A stretch of DNA of 64,000 bases, taken from positions 1 to 64,000 of the forward strand of contig CAWDTW010000104.1 of NCBI GenBank assembly GCA_963805295.1, in the 5' to 3' direction. Below the pieces are notes generated by a model, which was given only the letters and a program-made list of their open reading frames with translations, did no database searches and was not told the origin of the DNA. Position numbers and translations under genes: made by a program. How positions within the stretch are numbered: the first letter of the stretch is position 1; each line of letters begins with the position of its first letter. Shown here piece after piece: positions 34,489 through 43,388 of the stretch. The stretch is from Roseiarcus sp963805295 (lineage in GTDB: Bacteria > Pseudomonadota > Alphaproteobacteria > Rhizobiales > Beijerinckiaceae).

Positions 34489-34965
34489 TCAACCCTCTCT
34501 GGCGACCCAGTAGGCGAAGGCCTGCGCCAGCTGCTGGACGCGATCGCGGTTGGACTGCTCGATCATCGTATTGTCGACCGGCGACGGATAGTAGGACGTG
34601 GTCGCGCGCAACCGCCTTTCGACGCCGCCAATGGTCACGACGCCGACCATCTGGTCCGGGGAAGCGCCGGCCGGACCCAGGCCGCCGCTGTTCGGTCCGA
34701 GAAGGACGTAGTCGATGCGCACGGCCACCGGCGTCCCGCTCCGTCCCACGGCGGCGAGGGCCTCGGATATCGCGGCGGGAAGATCTTGCGCCACCCAACC
34801 GGCCGTCGGTTCGCCCGAGTTTTCCAGCAGGGGACCGACGTCGACCCGGATGTTGCCGAACGGACCCGGCCGCGCAAGCGCTCTTCGCGCAGCGACAGCC
34901 GGAGCGCCCGCAAGAGCGACGAATGCGACGAGAGCGGCCCGTCGGGTCAGTTCGATTGCGGACAT
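34489..34965 (-). CDS. Secreted hypothetical protein
   Basis: A 158-residue protein with a signal peptide (LTRRAALVAFVALAGAPAVAA) and a conserved middle (NIRVDVGPLLENSGEPTAGW, then VAVRIDYVLLGPNSGG). The start at 34965 is chosen because GAGGAG lies nine bases before it, while the earlier ATG at 34974 directly abuts that site. The family is of unknown function and probably periplasmic. Confidence 0.7.
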   Translation of the reverse strand: MSAIELTRRAALVAFVALAGAPAVAARRALARPGPFGNIRVDVGPLLENSGEPTAGWVAQDLPAAISEALAAVGRSGTPVAVRIDYVLLGPNSGGLGPAGASPDQMVGVVTIGGVERRLRATTSYYPSPVDNTMIEQSNRDRVQQLAQAFAYWVAREG

Positions 34966-35226
34966 TGGCGCCATCTCCTCGTAGGACGCGCGCCCCAAGG
35001 GCGCGCCCGGAACCCCGCTCGTCTCACGAAAACGCTTTGCGAGCCGGTTCGGATGAATCCCGCGCAAAATAATGCCGGATCAATGCGGCCGATCCAAGGG
35101 CGGCGGCCGGCCGCCGTCATCGCCGGGCTGGCTGCCGGCCATTAACAAGCCCTTAACTTCACGGCGAAATTTCCTGCTTTCAAATTCCGCGAATCACCTT
35201 AACATGCCCCATGTCGTCAACCAGCC

Positions 35227-35243
35227 GAAAGGAGGTGATCCAG
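35227..35243 (+). promoter_or_regulatory. Exceptionally long Shine-Dalgarno sequence
   Basis: GAAAGGAGGTGATCCAG is complementary over 17 bases to the conserved 3' tail of 16S rRNA (CTGGATCACCTCC and onward). It precedes a GTG start with ideal spacing from the GGAGG core. Typical sites here pair over four to six bases. Confidence 0.7.
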
Positions 35244-35317
35244 TGTCTCATTGTCTTCAGCCCCGAGTGATCGACAGGGCCTGGGTTATTGTCCCTGCGA
35301 AGGAATTTCGCGCGTAG
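35243..35317 (+). CDS. 24-codon small ORF with maximal ribosome binding site
   Basis: GTG begins VSHCLQPRVIDRAWVIVP and the frame ends at TAG after EFRA. It has the 17-base Shine-Dalgarno match, the right spacing and a strong hairpin 58 bases after the stop, so it has the outline of a complete small gene. I do not know the protein. It could be a leader peptide, a small protein, or a ribosome-engaging RNA. Confidence 0.45.
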   Translation: MSHCLQPRVIDRAWVIVPAKEFRA

Positions 35318-35374
35318 CGTTCGCTATAGGCAAACACCCCAAGGCCCGGGCGAAGCCGCGTGGGCGCGACAATG

Positions 35375-35405
35375 GAAGAGCCGTTCCCCCGGGGAGCGGC
35401 TCTTC
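35375..35405 (+). terminator. Strong hairpin, probable terminator
   Basis: GAAGAGCCGTTCCCC pairs with GGGGAGCGGCTCTTC, with one T-G pair and a minimal loop, followed by TCGTTTCC. It lies just past the small ORF at 35243. The DNA from here to purC (35951) is GC-rich, with further self-complementary blocks near 35735-35790, and holds no gene I can support. Confidence 0.65.
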
Positions 35406-35950
35406 TCGTTTCCGGCCGGGCCGCAAGGAGCGATGCGATGGCCGAAAGCGAGGGGCGCTTCTCGAAGGCCCGCCTGGAGGACGCCGTTCTTTGAACCGCG
35501 CCTGAAAAGAGCAAGACGCGCCGTCGAGGCGCGCCCTTTCCGAGAGACATTCGCGTTCGGGCGATCGGCCGCCCGCCGATTCGCCCGTCCCCCCGCCCGC
35601 CGCGCCGGATTCTCCCGGCGTTTCTGGCGGAAGCGACGAACCGATTCGTCCCTCTCGTCAGCCCTCCCCGGCGGCCATTTTGCGTTCGATTTCAGGCCGC
35701 GTCGACCGTTGCGGCCCTAAGAAATTTGTCTAGCCGGGGGCTCGGGGCGGCGCCGGGGCCGGGGAACATTTGTGCCGGCGCCCCCGATGGGCTAAGTTGC
35801 CCCCTGGGGCTGGCCCCCGGTCCGGACAAGACCAATGCTTGGCTTATGCGGCCCGAATCCCCATATCCCGTCTACCCGCGCGCGGGCAAAGGCGGGATTC
35901 CACCAGCAAAGGCCACGTGCATGGATTTCCTCAAGCCACGGTCGCACCGC

Positions 35951-36715
35951 ATGAACCGCCGTCGACGCATATACGAAGGCAAAGGCAAGGTCCTCTACGA
36001 GGGCCCCGAGCCGGGCACCCTCATCCAGCACTTCAAGGATGACGCGACCGCGTTCAACGCCAAGAAGCATGAGGTGATCGATGGCAAGGGCGTCCTGAAC
36101 AACAGGATTTCTGAGTATCTCTTTCAGCGCCTCAACGACATCGGCGTGCCAACCCATTTCATCCGCCGCATCAACATGCGCGAGCAACTGATCCGCGAGG
36201 TCGAGATCATTCCGCTCGAGGTCGTCGTGCGCAATGTCGCGGCAGGCTCGCTCGCGACCCGCCTCGGCCTCGAGGAGGGCGCCCAGCTGCCCCGGTCGAT
36301 CATCGAATTCTACTACAAGAACGACCAGCTCAACGATCCGATGGTCTCGGAGGAGCACATCACCGCCTTCGGCTGGGCCGCGCCGCAGGAGATCGACGAC
36401 ATCATGGCGCTGGCGATCCGCGTCAACGACTTTCTGTCGGGGCTCTTCCTCGGCGTCGGCATCCGCCTCGTCGACTTCAAGATCGAATGCGGAAGGCTGT
36501 GGGAAGGCGAGAACATGCGCATCGTGCTCGCCGACGAGATCAGCCCCGATTCGTGCCGGCTGTGGGACGTCAAGACCAACGACAAGATGGACAAGGACCG
36601 CTTCCGCAAGGACCTCGGCGGCATGATCGAGGCCTATACCGAGGTCGCCCGCCGGCTCGGCGTCGTTCAGGAGAACGAAGTCGGGCGCGCCGGAGGCCCG
36701 CGGCTGGTGAAGTAA
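35951..36715 (+). CDS. purC: Phosphoribosylaminoimidazolesuccinocarboxamide synthase
   Basis: PurC joins aspartate to CAIR in purine synthesis. The 254 residues include RRRIYEGKGKVLYEG, FKDDATAFNAKKHEVIDGKG, the VRNVAAGSLATRLG block and LADEISPDSCRLWD. I chose ATG 35951 because the family begins at NRRRRIYEGK; ATG 35921 would add ten residues. PurS and PurQ, which often follow, are absent. Confidence 0.96.
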   Translation: MNRRRRIYEGKGKVLYEGPEPGTLIQHFKDDATAFNAKKHEVIDGKGVLNNRISEYLFQRLNDIGVPTHFIRRINMREQLIREVEIIPLEVVVRNVAAGSLATRLGLEEGAQLPRSIIEFYYKNDQLNDPMVSEEHITAFGWAAPQEIDDIMALAIRVNDFLSGLFLGVGIRLVDFKIECGRLWEGENMRIVLADEISPDSCRLWDVKTNDKMDKDRFRKDLGGMIEAYTEVARRLGVVQENEVGRAGGPRLVK

Positions 36716-36760
36716 GGCCGGCGCCCCGATTCAGTCCCGATTGCGCGCCATGGTCGCCCG

Positions 36761-37030
36761 ATGGCGCGCATTGTTTTCACTGCAAATCTCGCGCGGCACG
36801 TCGACTGCCCCGCGGCCGAGGTCGAGGGCCAGACCGTGCGCGAGGCGCTCGAGGCCGTCTTCCGCTCGAACGAACGTCTGCGCGGCTATGTGCTCGACGA
36901 CCAGTCGGCGCTGAGGCGCCATATGGCGATCGTCGTCGACGGCAAGCCGCTCCGTGACCGCGTCCATCTGGGCGACCCCATTTCCGCCGCCAGCGCCATC
37001 TACGTCCTGCAGGCTTTGTCGGGAGGATAG
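36761..37030 (+). CDS. MoaD/ThiS-like ubiquitin-fold protein
   Basis: An 89-residue beta-grasp protein ending in the double glycine that is adenylated and thiolated in sulfur carriers (LQALSGG). It starts ARIVFTANLARHVDCP. The neighbour is a BNR-repeat protein 15 bases on, a pairing found in many bacteria. No moaE or thiG is near, so it may supply sulfur to an unknown pathway rather than molybdopterin or thiamine. Confidence 0.85.
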   Translation: MARIVFTANLARHVDCPAAEVEGQTVREALEAVFRSNERLRGYVLDDQSALRRHMAIVVDGKPLRDRVHLGDPISAASAIYVLQALSGG

Positions 37031-37045
37031 GCAGGGAGGAGGGCC

Positions 37046-38182
37046 ATGAGCGACAGGCTCGTCGTTTCGACCCGCAAGGGACTGTTCACGGTGGAGCGCG
37101 ACGGCGGCGGCTGGCGCGTCGCCAAGGCCGATTTTCTCGGCGACACCGTCACGCTGGCGCTGCACGACCCGCGCAGCGGCTACGACTACGCCGTGCTCAA
37201 CCACGGCCATTTCGGGGTCAAGCTCCATCGCCGGGCGAACGGCGCCTGGGAAGAAATCGCGGCGCCCGCCTATCCGCCGAAGCCCGAGGGCCTCGTCGAC
37301 CGCGACGGCTGGGGCAAGGACATCCCCTACAGCCTCATCGACATCTTCGCGCTCGAGACGGGCGGCCCGGAGGAGGATGGCCTCCTGTGGTGCGGCACGA
37401 TCCCCGGCGGCCTTTTCCGCTCGCGCGACCACGGGGGCAGCTGGGAGCTGATCCGGGCGTTGTGGGACGACCCGAAGCGCCAACAATGGATGGGCGGCGG
37501 CACCGAATGGCCGGCGATCCATTCGATCTGCGTCGATCCGCGCGACAGTTCGGTCGTGCGGATCGGCGTCTCCTGCGGGGGCGTGTGGGAGACGCGCGAC
37601 GGGGGAAACACCTGGGCCTGCCGCGCCGACGGCATGTTCGCCGCCTTCCTGCCCCCCGAGATGGGCCGCGACCCCAACGTGCAGGACCCCCACCGCCTGG
37701 TGCAAAGCCCGAGCGCGCCGGACCGCCTGTGGGTCCAGCATCACAACGGCATCTTTCGCAGTGACGACGCCTCGGCGAGCTGGCGCGAGATCGTCGACGT
37801 TCCGCCCTCCTCCTTCGGCTTCGCCGTCGCGGTTCACCCGCGCGAACCGGACACGGCCTGGTTCGTGCCGGCGATCAAGGACGAGCGCCGCATTCCCGTC
37901 GACGGCAAGCTGGTCGTCACCCGCACCCGCGACGCCGGCGCGACCTTCGAGGTCTTGCGCGACGGCCTTCCGCAGGAGCACGCCTACGACCTCGTCTATC
38001 GCCATGCGCTGGCGATCGACGCGAGCGGCGACCATCTCGCCTTCGCCACCACGACCGGCGGGCTCTACGTGAGCGAGGACCAGGGCGATCACTGGCGGGA
38101 GATCACCCACGGATTGCCGCCGGCGCACGCGGTGCGGTTCGCGGAGGCGGATCACGAAGGAATGCCGATCCATGGGCGGTGA
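37046..38182 (+). CDS. BNR/Asp-box repeat beta-propeller protein (exo-alpha-sialidase-like)
   Basis: The 378-residue protein has repeated Asp-box motifs (FRSRDHGGSWELI, ETRDGGNTW, FRSDDASASWREI, VTRTRDAGATFEV, YVSEDQGDHWREI), which build a beta-propeller. It has no signal peptide, so it should be cytosolic. Sialidase activity is doubtful because the catalytic Arg triad is not seen. It is co-transcribed with the MoaD-like gene and overlaps the next gene by 11 bases. Confidence 0.85.
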   Translation: MSDRLVVSTRKGLFTVERDGGGWRVAKADFLGDTVTLALHDPRSGYDYAVLNHGHFGVKLHRRANGAWEEIAAPAYPPKPEGLVDRDGWGKDIPYSLIDIFALETGGPEEDGLLWCGTIPGGLFRSRDHGGSWELIRALWDDPKRQQWMGGGTEWPAIHSICVDPRDSSVVRIGVSCGGVWETRDGGNTWACRADGMFAAFLPPEMGRDPNVQDPHRLVQSPSAPDRLWVQHHNGIFRSDDASASWREIVDVPPSSFGFAVAVHPREPDTAWFVPAIKDERRIPVDGKLVVTRTRDAGATFEVLRDGLPQEHAYDLVYRHALAIDASGDHLAFATTTGGLYVSEDQGDHWREITHGLPPAHAVRFAEADHEGMPIHGR

Positions 38183-38792
38183 AGACCGGCGCGCGCATTG
38201 GGAGCGCGTCTACGCGACCAAAGCGGAGACCGAAGTCAGCTGGTTTCAGGACAGTCCCGCCCCCTCGCTCGAAGCGCTGGCGCGGATCGGCGCCGGGCCG
38301 AGCGCCGCCATCATCGACGTCGGCGGCGGGGCGTCGCGCCTCGTCGACCGGCTGGTTCAGGAGGGTTTTGAGGACCTGACCGTTCTCGATCTGTCGGCGG
38401 CGGCGCTCGAAACGGCAAAGGCCCGTCTCGGCGACGCGGCGGGAAGGGTTCGCTGGCTCGTCGCCGACGCGACAGAGTGGGCGCCCACGCGAACCTACGA
38501 CGTCTGGCACGACCGGGCGGCCTTTCATTTCCTCGTCGATCGGGACGATCAGGACGCCTATCTCGAGCGCCTGAGACAAGCGCTGCGGCCGGGAGGCTTT
38601 GCGATCATCGCGACCTTCGCCCCCGACGGCCCGGAGCAATGCAGCGGGCTAAAGGTCGCGCGGCATGACGCAGAGAGCCTGGGCGCGGCGCTCGGCCCCG
38701 ACTTCGTCCTCGTCGAGACGCATCGCCACGATCATCGGACGCCGTCGGGGGTGATCCAGCGTTTTCAGTTCAGCGCGTTTCGGCGGGTCTAG
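38172..38792 (+). CDS. Class I SAM-dependent methyltransferase
   Basis: A 206-residue Rossmann methyltransferase. Motif I is IIDVGGGASRLVDRL, then LTVLDLSAAALETAK, and motif II/post II is YDVWHDRAAFHFLVD. The AFHFL segment and the substrate loop WFQDSPAPSLEAL near the N-terminus are typical of a group close to thiopurine or selenium/tellurium methyltransferases. The substrate is unknown. It overlaps the propeller gene and belongs to the same operon. Confidence 0.88.
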   Translation: MGGEDRRAHWERVYATKAETEVSWFQDSPAPSLEALARIGAGPSAAIIDVGGGASRLVDRLVQEGFEDLTVLDLSAAALETAKARLGDAAGRVRWLVADATEWAPTRTYDVWHDRAAFHFLVDRDDQDAYLERLRQALRPGGFAIIATFAPDGPEQCSGLKVARHDAESLGAALGPDFVLVETHRHDHRTPSGVIQRFQFSAFRRV

Positions 38793-38843
38793 AGCGAATT
38801 CCTTTTGGGACTGGTCGCGCTGGAGAGCCTCATCCGGCGCCGT

Positions 38844-38879
38844 AGCCCGTAGAAAGACGGGCACCTTTCGACGCCCTAC
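38844..38879. repeat. REP-like double-hairpin repeat, copy 2
   Basis: AGCCCGTAGAAAGACGGGC and GACGCCCTAC form the unit also found at 38900 and, inverted, at 23032. It follows the methyltransferase gene. Confidence 0.6.
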
Positions 38880-38899
38880 GGCGCCACCTTCTCCCGCAA

Positions 38900-38935
38900 A
38901 GCCCGTCGAGAGACGGGCGTCTTACGACGCCCTAC
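38900..38935. repeat. REP-like double-hairpin repeat, copy 3
   Basis: AGCCCGTCGAGAGACGGGC overlaps GGGCGTCTTACGACGCCC, so two hairpins share GACGGGCGTC. It stands 56 bases after copy 2 in the same orientation. Confidence 0.6.
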
Positions 38936-38954
38936 GCGGGAGAAGGAAGGCGCC

Positions 38955-39263
38955 TCACGCGCCCTCGACGCACCAGAGGGTCGCGCAATTGAGGATCGGC
39001 CGCTGGAAGCGGACGCCGAGGGCGATAAATTCCCCCGCCAGATCGAGCATCGGCTGGAGCGAGGCCATCTGCTCGGCGTCCCCGATCGTCTCCCACAGGC
39101 TGACGTTGTGCATGGCGTTGGCGGCGCGGTCGATCCCGACGAAATAGCCGAGATTGCCGCGCATCGCGCGGATGCCCGGCTCGAGCCGCTCGCGGGTGTC
39201 GGCGAGCTTCGTCTCGACGAGGTCCGCCTTGTCCGCGTCGAAGAACCCCAAGGCGATGCCCAA
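38955..39263 (-). pseudogene. Antibiotic biosynthesis monooxygenase-like protein, 5' end disrupted
   Basis: The protein reads IALGFFDADKADLVETKL, then GIRAMRGNLGYFVGIDR and VSLWETIGDAEQMASL, a dimeric alpha-beta barrel (ABM-like) fold. The conserved part begins right at the border with the ISAzo13 remnant, so the native start codon and perhaps three to five codons are lost. A TTG at 39263 is the only start. Function is unknown. Confidence 0.65.
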
Positions 39264-39266
39264 AAA

Positions 39267-39897
39267 CTATTGCTTCATTTCGTGAAACCTCGGCGAGATG
39301 CTGTAGTTCCATTCTGGATGGAATGAGTTCTGGGTCATGTTGAGGGTCGCCATTTCCGCGTCCGAGACCTTGATGCCCTTTGGATAGGTGTTGCTATCGA
39401 GTTCGCAGCGGATTTTGAGACCGGTTTTCGTCGTGGTGTTGGCGATCAGTTCGATGACGATGAGGAGGCTGAGGAGTGGCGTCGCGCGCCAGTTCTGCGT
39501 GATGTGGCAGAACATGCGATGCTCGATCTTGTTCCACTTCGAAGTCCCTGGCGGATAGTGGCAAACCTGAATGATCAGACCGGTTTCGTCCGCGAGTTGT
39601 TGGAGGGCCAACTTCCAGAGCCGCAGCCGTGAACCATTGGAGCCGCCGCCGTCGGCCGTGATCATCAGGCGCCTCATCCCGGGATAGAGCTTCCAACCCA
39701 TCTGATCGAGCCAGCATCGGACGGCGTTGACGGCGAACTCCCCGGTGTCGTGGTCGATTCCGAGGCTGACATAGCCGAGGTTGGCGCCGATGTCGTAGAC
39801 CCCGTAAGGGACGACCTTGCCCAACTCCTTGTCCTCGAAATCGTGAGCGTTGACCTCGATCGGTTCGCCCTGCGGCCCATAGTCGCTACCGCCGTTC
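39267..39897 (-). pseudogene. ISAzo13 family transposase, 3' fragment
   Basis: The minus-strand frame holds the DDE core of ISAzo13-type transposases: VNAHDFEDKELGKVVPYGVY, LMITADGGGSNGSRLRLWK, VCHYPPGTSKWNKIEHR and CELDSNTYPKGIKVSDAEM. The N-terminal half is missing. The frame runs straight into the end of ISKra4 copy B at 39898, so that insertion or a later deletion truncated it. Confidence 0.85.
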
Positions 39898-41358
39898 GGG
39901 TGCGATTCAACTCGATGCGGAGTAAGCTTTGTCGGAGGTGATTTGGGAGGACGAAGCTGATGACGGGCGCGGATTTGAGCGATGAAGCGCTGTTTGCCTT
40001 TTTGCGCAGCCATCCTGACGTTCGAAACCGTGTCGCGTCGATAGCCCTGACGGTAGAGAATAGCGAAGGCGATTTGAAGGAGGCGGACGCTGCGGAAGAG
40101 CGGTTGGTCGAGGAGACGCGGCGTTTGGGACGCGAAGCGCTGCTGGGCTGGGCGGAGAGGCAGGCGGAGGTGACGGAGAGAGAAATTCGTCAGCAACCTC
40201 AGATGCATCGCCAAGGTGAAAAAAAGTCCGCTGGCATACGAAATTCGGCGAGATAGAGGTCCAGGAGCCGCAATATCGGTTCAAGAACGAGCGTGTGCGC
40301 CCGTTTCTGCGCAGCGCGAAAGTCAGCCCCTCGGGCTGTTCGCGCCCCTTGCAACGCGTCATCGTCGACTTCGCCGCCGATCAACCCTTCGCGCAAGTTC
40401 GAAGCAAGCTGCGGGAGCATTACGGCTTCGAGATTGGGGAGAGCACGATCCAGCGGATCACGTTCGCCCATGCCCAGTCGATGTTCGAAGCCGGCCGAGC
40501 GGATTTGGAATTTCCGGAAGGTCCAGGCCTCAGTAAGCCGATCGTCGTGGAAACTGACGGCGGCATGGTTCCGATCGTCGAGCCGGGTCGGGATGAGAAA
40601 GACAAACGCAAGGGCAAGAACCTGTCGTGGCGAGAGGCGAAGCTTTCGCTGGCGCACGCCCAGGGGAGCCGGACGCCGGTCTACGCCGGCTCGATCGAGG
40701 GCGGCGCGGAGGCGGCCGGGCGGCAACTGCTGGCCTGCGCGGTTCGCGCCGGCTTCGGGGCGAACTCGCGGGTCCACGCGGTCGGCGATGGCGCGCCATG
40801 GATTGTGGGCCAAGTCGAGGAGCAATTTGGCGATCAAGGCAGCTACCTGATCGATTTCTATCATGTTTGCGAGTATTTGAGCGCCGCCGCCGAAGCGATC
40901 GCGCCCGACGCCGCCGCGCGGGAAACCTGGATCGAGGCGCAGAAGGACGCGCTCAGAGACGGGAGTCTCGAGATGACATTGCGGTCGCTCGTCGGTCATT
41001 GCGAAGCGCCTGAAGTCGACGACGAACACGCGCCGGTGCGCCGATGCCATCGTTATTTGAGCAGCCGCAAGAACCAGTTGAACTATCGACAGGCGCTGGC
41101 CGAGGGACTGCCGATCGGATCGGGCGAAATCGAAAGCGCGCATCGCTACGTCGCCCAACAACGTCTCAAGCGGCCCGGCGCCTGGTGGCGCGTCGAGCAC
41201 GCGGAATACATGCTCGCTTTGCGGATAACCAGAATAAACGGCGACTGGGACGCCTATTGGAAAAACCTCGGCCGAACCGCCGTCCCCGTAGCCAACCAGA
41301 ACAGCCCCCAAAACTCACAAAATCTCGCCGCCTAATTGCACCACTTTGGTTCGCACCC
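39898..41358 (+). mobile_element. ISKra4-family insertion sequence, copy B, complete but without target duplication
   Basis: The 1461 bp match copy A almost base for base, in the opposite orientation. The ends are GGGTGCGATTCAAC and GGTTCGCACCC. The 9-bp flanks (CCGCCGTTC and CATCGATCG) do not match, so DNA on at least one side has been replaced since insertion. It is bordered by an ISAzo13 remnant and by a related, truncated ISKra4 copy. Confidence 0.88.
39960..41335 (+). CDS. ISKra4 family transposase (copy B), probable -1 frameshift
   Basis: Frame one runs from 39960 to 40256 and frame two carries the catalytic part ending at 41335. They join at A AAA AAG (40220-40226). The product is about 458 residues and differs from copy A at only a few positions (for example SLEM for SFEM, AVPV for ALPV), so both should be active or recently active. 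Confidence 0.88.
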
Positions 41359-42658
41359 CATCGATCGTGCTGGCGGTCGAAGGCGACGAGGGGGAATTGA
41401 CGGAAGCCGACGCTGCGGAAGAGCGCTTGGTGGAGGAGATGCGTCTTCTGGGACGGGAGGCGCTGCACAGTTGGGCCGAGACCCGAGTGGAGGCGACGGA
41501 GCGGGAGATTCGTCAACGCCCTCAGATGCATCGCCAGGGTGAAAAAAACTCCGCTGGCATACGAAATTTGGCGAAATAGAGGTCCGAGAGCCGCAATATC
41601 GGTTCGGGACGCAGCGGGTGCGTCCTTTCGTGCTCGGGGCGAAGGTGAGCCCGTTCGGGTGTTCGCGGCCGCTGCAACGGGTCATCGTCGACTTCGCCGC
41701 CGATCAGCCCTTCGCGCAAGCGCGCGCCAAGTTGCAGGAGCACTACGGCTTCGCGATCGGCGAGAGCACGATCCAGCGGATCACGTTCGCCCACGCCCAG
41801 GCCATGCTCGAAGTTGGTCGCGAGGGCTCTGAATTTCCGGAAGCGCCCGGCCTGCGCAAGCCGATCGTCGTTGAGACGGACGGCGGCATGGTTCCGATCG
41901 TCGAGCCGAGTTGCGAGGGAAAAGACAAGCGCAAGGGCAAGACGTTGTCTTGGCGGGAGGCGAAGCTGTCGCTGGCGCACGCTCAAGGGAGCCGGACGCC
42001 GGTTTATGCGGGCTCGATCGAGGGCGGGGTCGAAGAGGCCGGGCGTCAGCTGCTTTCCTGCGCGGTTCGCGCAGGCTTCGGGGCGAACTCCCAGGTTCAC
42101 GCGGTCGGCGACGGCGCGCCCTGGATCGTGGGTCAAGTCGAGGCGCAATTCGGCGACCAGGGCCGCTATTTGATTGATTTCTATCACGTTTGCGAATACC
42201 TGGCCGCTGCTTCCGAAGCGATCGCGCCCGACCAGGCCGCGCGGAGCGCCTGGATGGAGACGCAGAAGGAGGCGCTCAAAGGCGGGCGTCTCGACGCCGT
42301 TCTGCGGGCGCTTGCCGGATGTTGCGAGCCGCCCGAAGTCGACGACGAGCATGCGCCCGTGCGAACCTGCCATCGCTATCTCAGCGCTCGCGCCAACCAC
42401 CTGAACTACCGCCAAGCTTTGGCCGACGGGCTGCCAATCGGCTCGGGCGAGATCGAAAGCGCTCATCGCTACGTTGCGCAACAACGCCTCAAGCGGCCCG
42501 GCGCCTGGTGGCGCGTCGAGCATGCCGAATACATGCTCGCCTTGCGGATAAACCGAATCAACGGCGACTGGAACGCCTATTGGAAAGCCCTCGCCCAACC
42601 CAACTCCGCCGTCGCCAATGACAACAGCCCACAAAAATCACTGCGCCGTACCGCGTGA
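41359..42658 (+). pseudogene. ISKra4 family transposase (copy C), N-terminal truncation
   Basis: Only the second half of the first frame remains (LTEADAAEERLVEEMRLLG to HRQGEKN). The second frame is complete (41618-42658, 346 residues: DGGMVPIVEPSCEGKDKRKG, GDGAPWIVGQVEAQFGD, GLPIGSGEIESAHRYV). The junction has A AAA AAC instead of A AAA AAG. Without its first 50 residues and left end the element cannot move by itself. Confidence 0.8.
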
Positions 42659-42680
42659 CTGCATCAGTTTGGATCGACCC
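41359..42680 (+). mobile_element. ISKra4-family insertion sequence, copy C, 5'-truncated and diverged
   Basis: The right end (CAGTTTGGATCGACCC) parallels the end of copies A and B. The left end is missing and replaced by copy B. The sequence is clearly homologous but considerably diverged from A and B, so it is a different member of the family and an older insertion. Confidence 0.75.
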
Positions 42681-43043
42681 CTCATCGGCAAGCAGGGCTT
42701 TTCCTACGCGCCGGCGATCTCGGCCGAGACGGTCGGCGCGCGCGGCATCCATATGCAGCTCCTGACCATGCCGCCCGGAGCGCGCGCCAAGGCCCACAAG
42801 CACGCCTCGCATGAGACGGCGATCTATGTGCTCAGCGGCGAAGCCGGCACCTGGTACGGGGAGCGGCTCCAACACCATATCGTCTCGCGCGCCGGCGACT
42901 TCGTCTACATCCCCGCCGACGTGCCCCACCTGCCCTACAACCGGAGCCAGACTGAGCCCGCCGTCGCCGCCGTCGCCCGCACCGACCCCAACGAGCAGGA
43001 AAGCGTGGTCATGCTGCCGGAGCTGGATTCGATCCACGCGTAG
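42618..43043 (+). CDS. Cupin domain protein, N-terminus supplied by the IS
   Basis: A single-domain cupin: GARAKAHKHASHETAIYVLS (motif 1 with His and Glu metal ligands), then HHIVSRAGDFVYIPADVPHL (motif 2). The end is NEQESVVMLPELD. Native similarity starts at LIGKQGFSYAPAISAE. The first 20 codons before that lie inside ISKra4 copy C, overlapping its transposase gene, so the original 5' end is lost and the present start is IS-derived. It may bind a metal and a small ligand. The enzyme function is unknown. Confidence 0.75.
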   Translation: MTTAHKNHCAVPRDCISLDRPLIGKQGFSYAPAISAETVGARGIHMQLLTMPPGARAKAHKHASHETAIYVLSGEAGTWYGERLQHHIVSRAGDFVYIPADVPHLPYNRSQTEPAVAAVARTDPNEQESVVMLPELDSIHA

Positions 43044-43151
43044 GGGCGGAGTCGCGGGCGGCGGACTCGCGCGCCCGCCAAAAGGGCGTGGCGGCGATCG
43101 AGCGACAAAGGACCAGCTGTGGACGCCGACGCAGGGCGAGTCCTTGCGACC

Positions 43152-43209
43152 GCGGTGACGCCCATGCGGGTGCCGAGAAGCAACTGCCTTGCGACCTCGA
43201 AACGCACTT
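43152..43209 (-). pseudogene. Fragment of an AraC-family gene
   Basis: The minus strand encodes VRFEVARQLLLGTRMGVT, and the DNA matches 45345-45400 of the intact AraC gene with few differences (GACGCCCATGCGGGTGCCG is identical). It spans about 19 codons of the first helix-turn-helix region. The rest of the 345-base gap (43044-43388) has nothing I recognise. Confidence 0.7.
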
Positions 43210-43388
43210 GGTCCGGCATGGTCGTCGGCCCACGACGAATCGAATTCGTTTTTGACTTTCAGGGACTGGAGAAAAGCAGGGCCTAGCGAGCAGCGGGCAG
43301 TTTTTGCGGTATACAGCCAAGCGAGCGGAGCATAGCTCGGCTTAGCGAAATCAGTCGCGCGCGAGATGGCGGCGTTTCGGGGGTCAGC

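Noticed and set aside
35725..35800. Riboswitch in the GC-rich leader of purC
   Set aside because: Self-complementary GC blocks exist but do not match a purine or other known aptamer core.
38844..38935. CRISPR array
   Set aside because: Only two repeat units with a short, non-spacer gap; they fold as REP hairpins and no cas gene is present.
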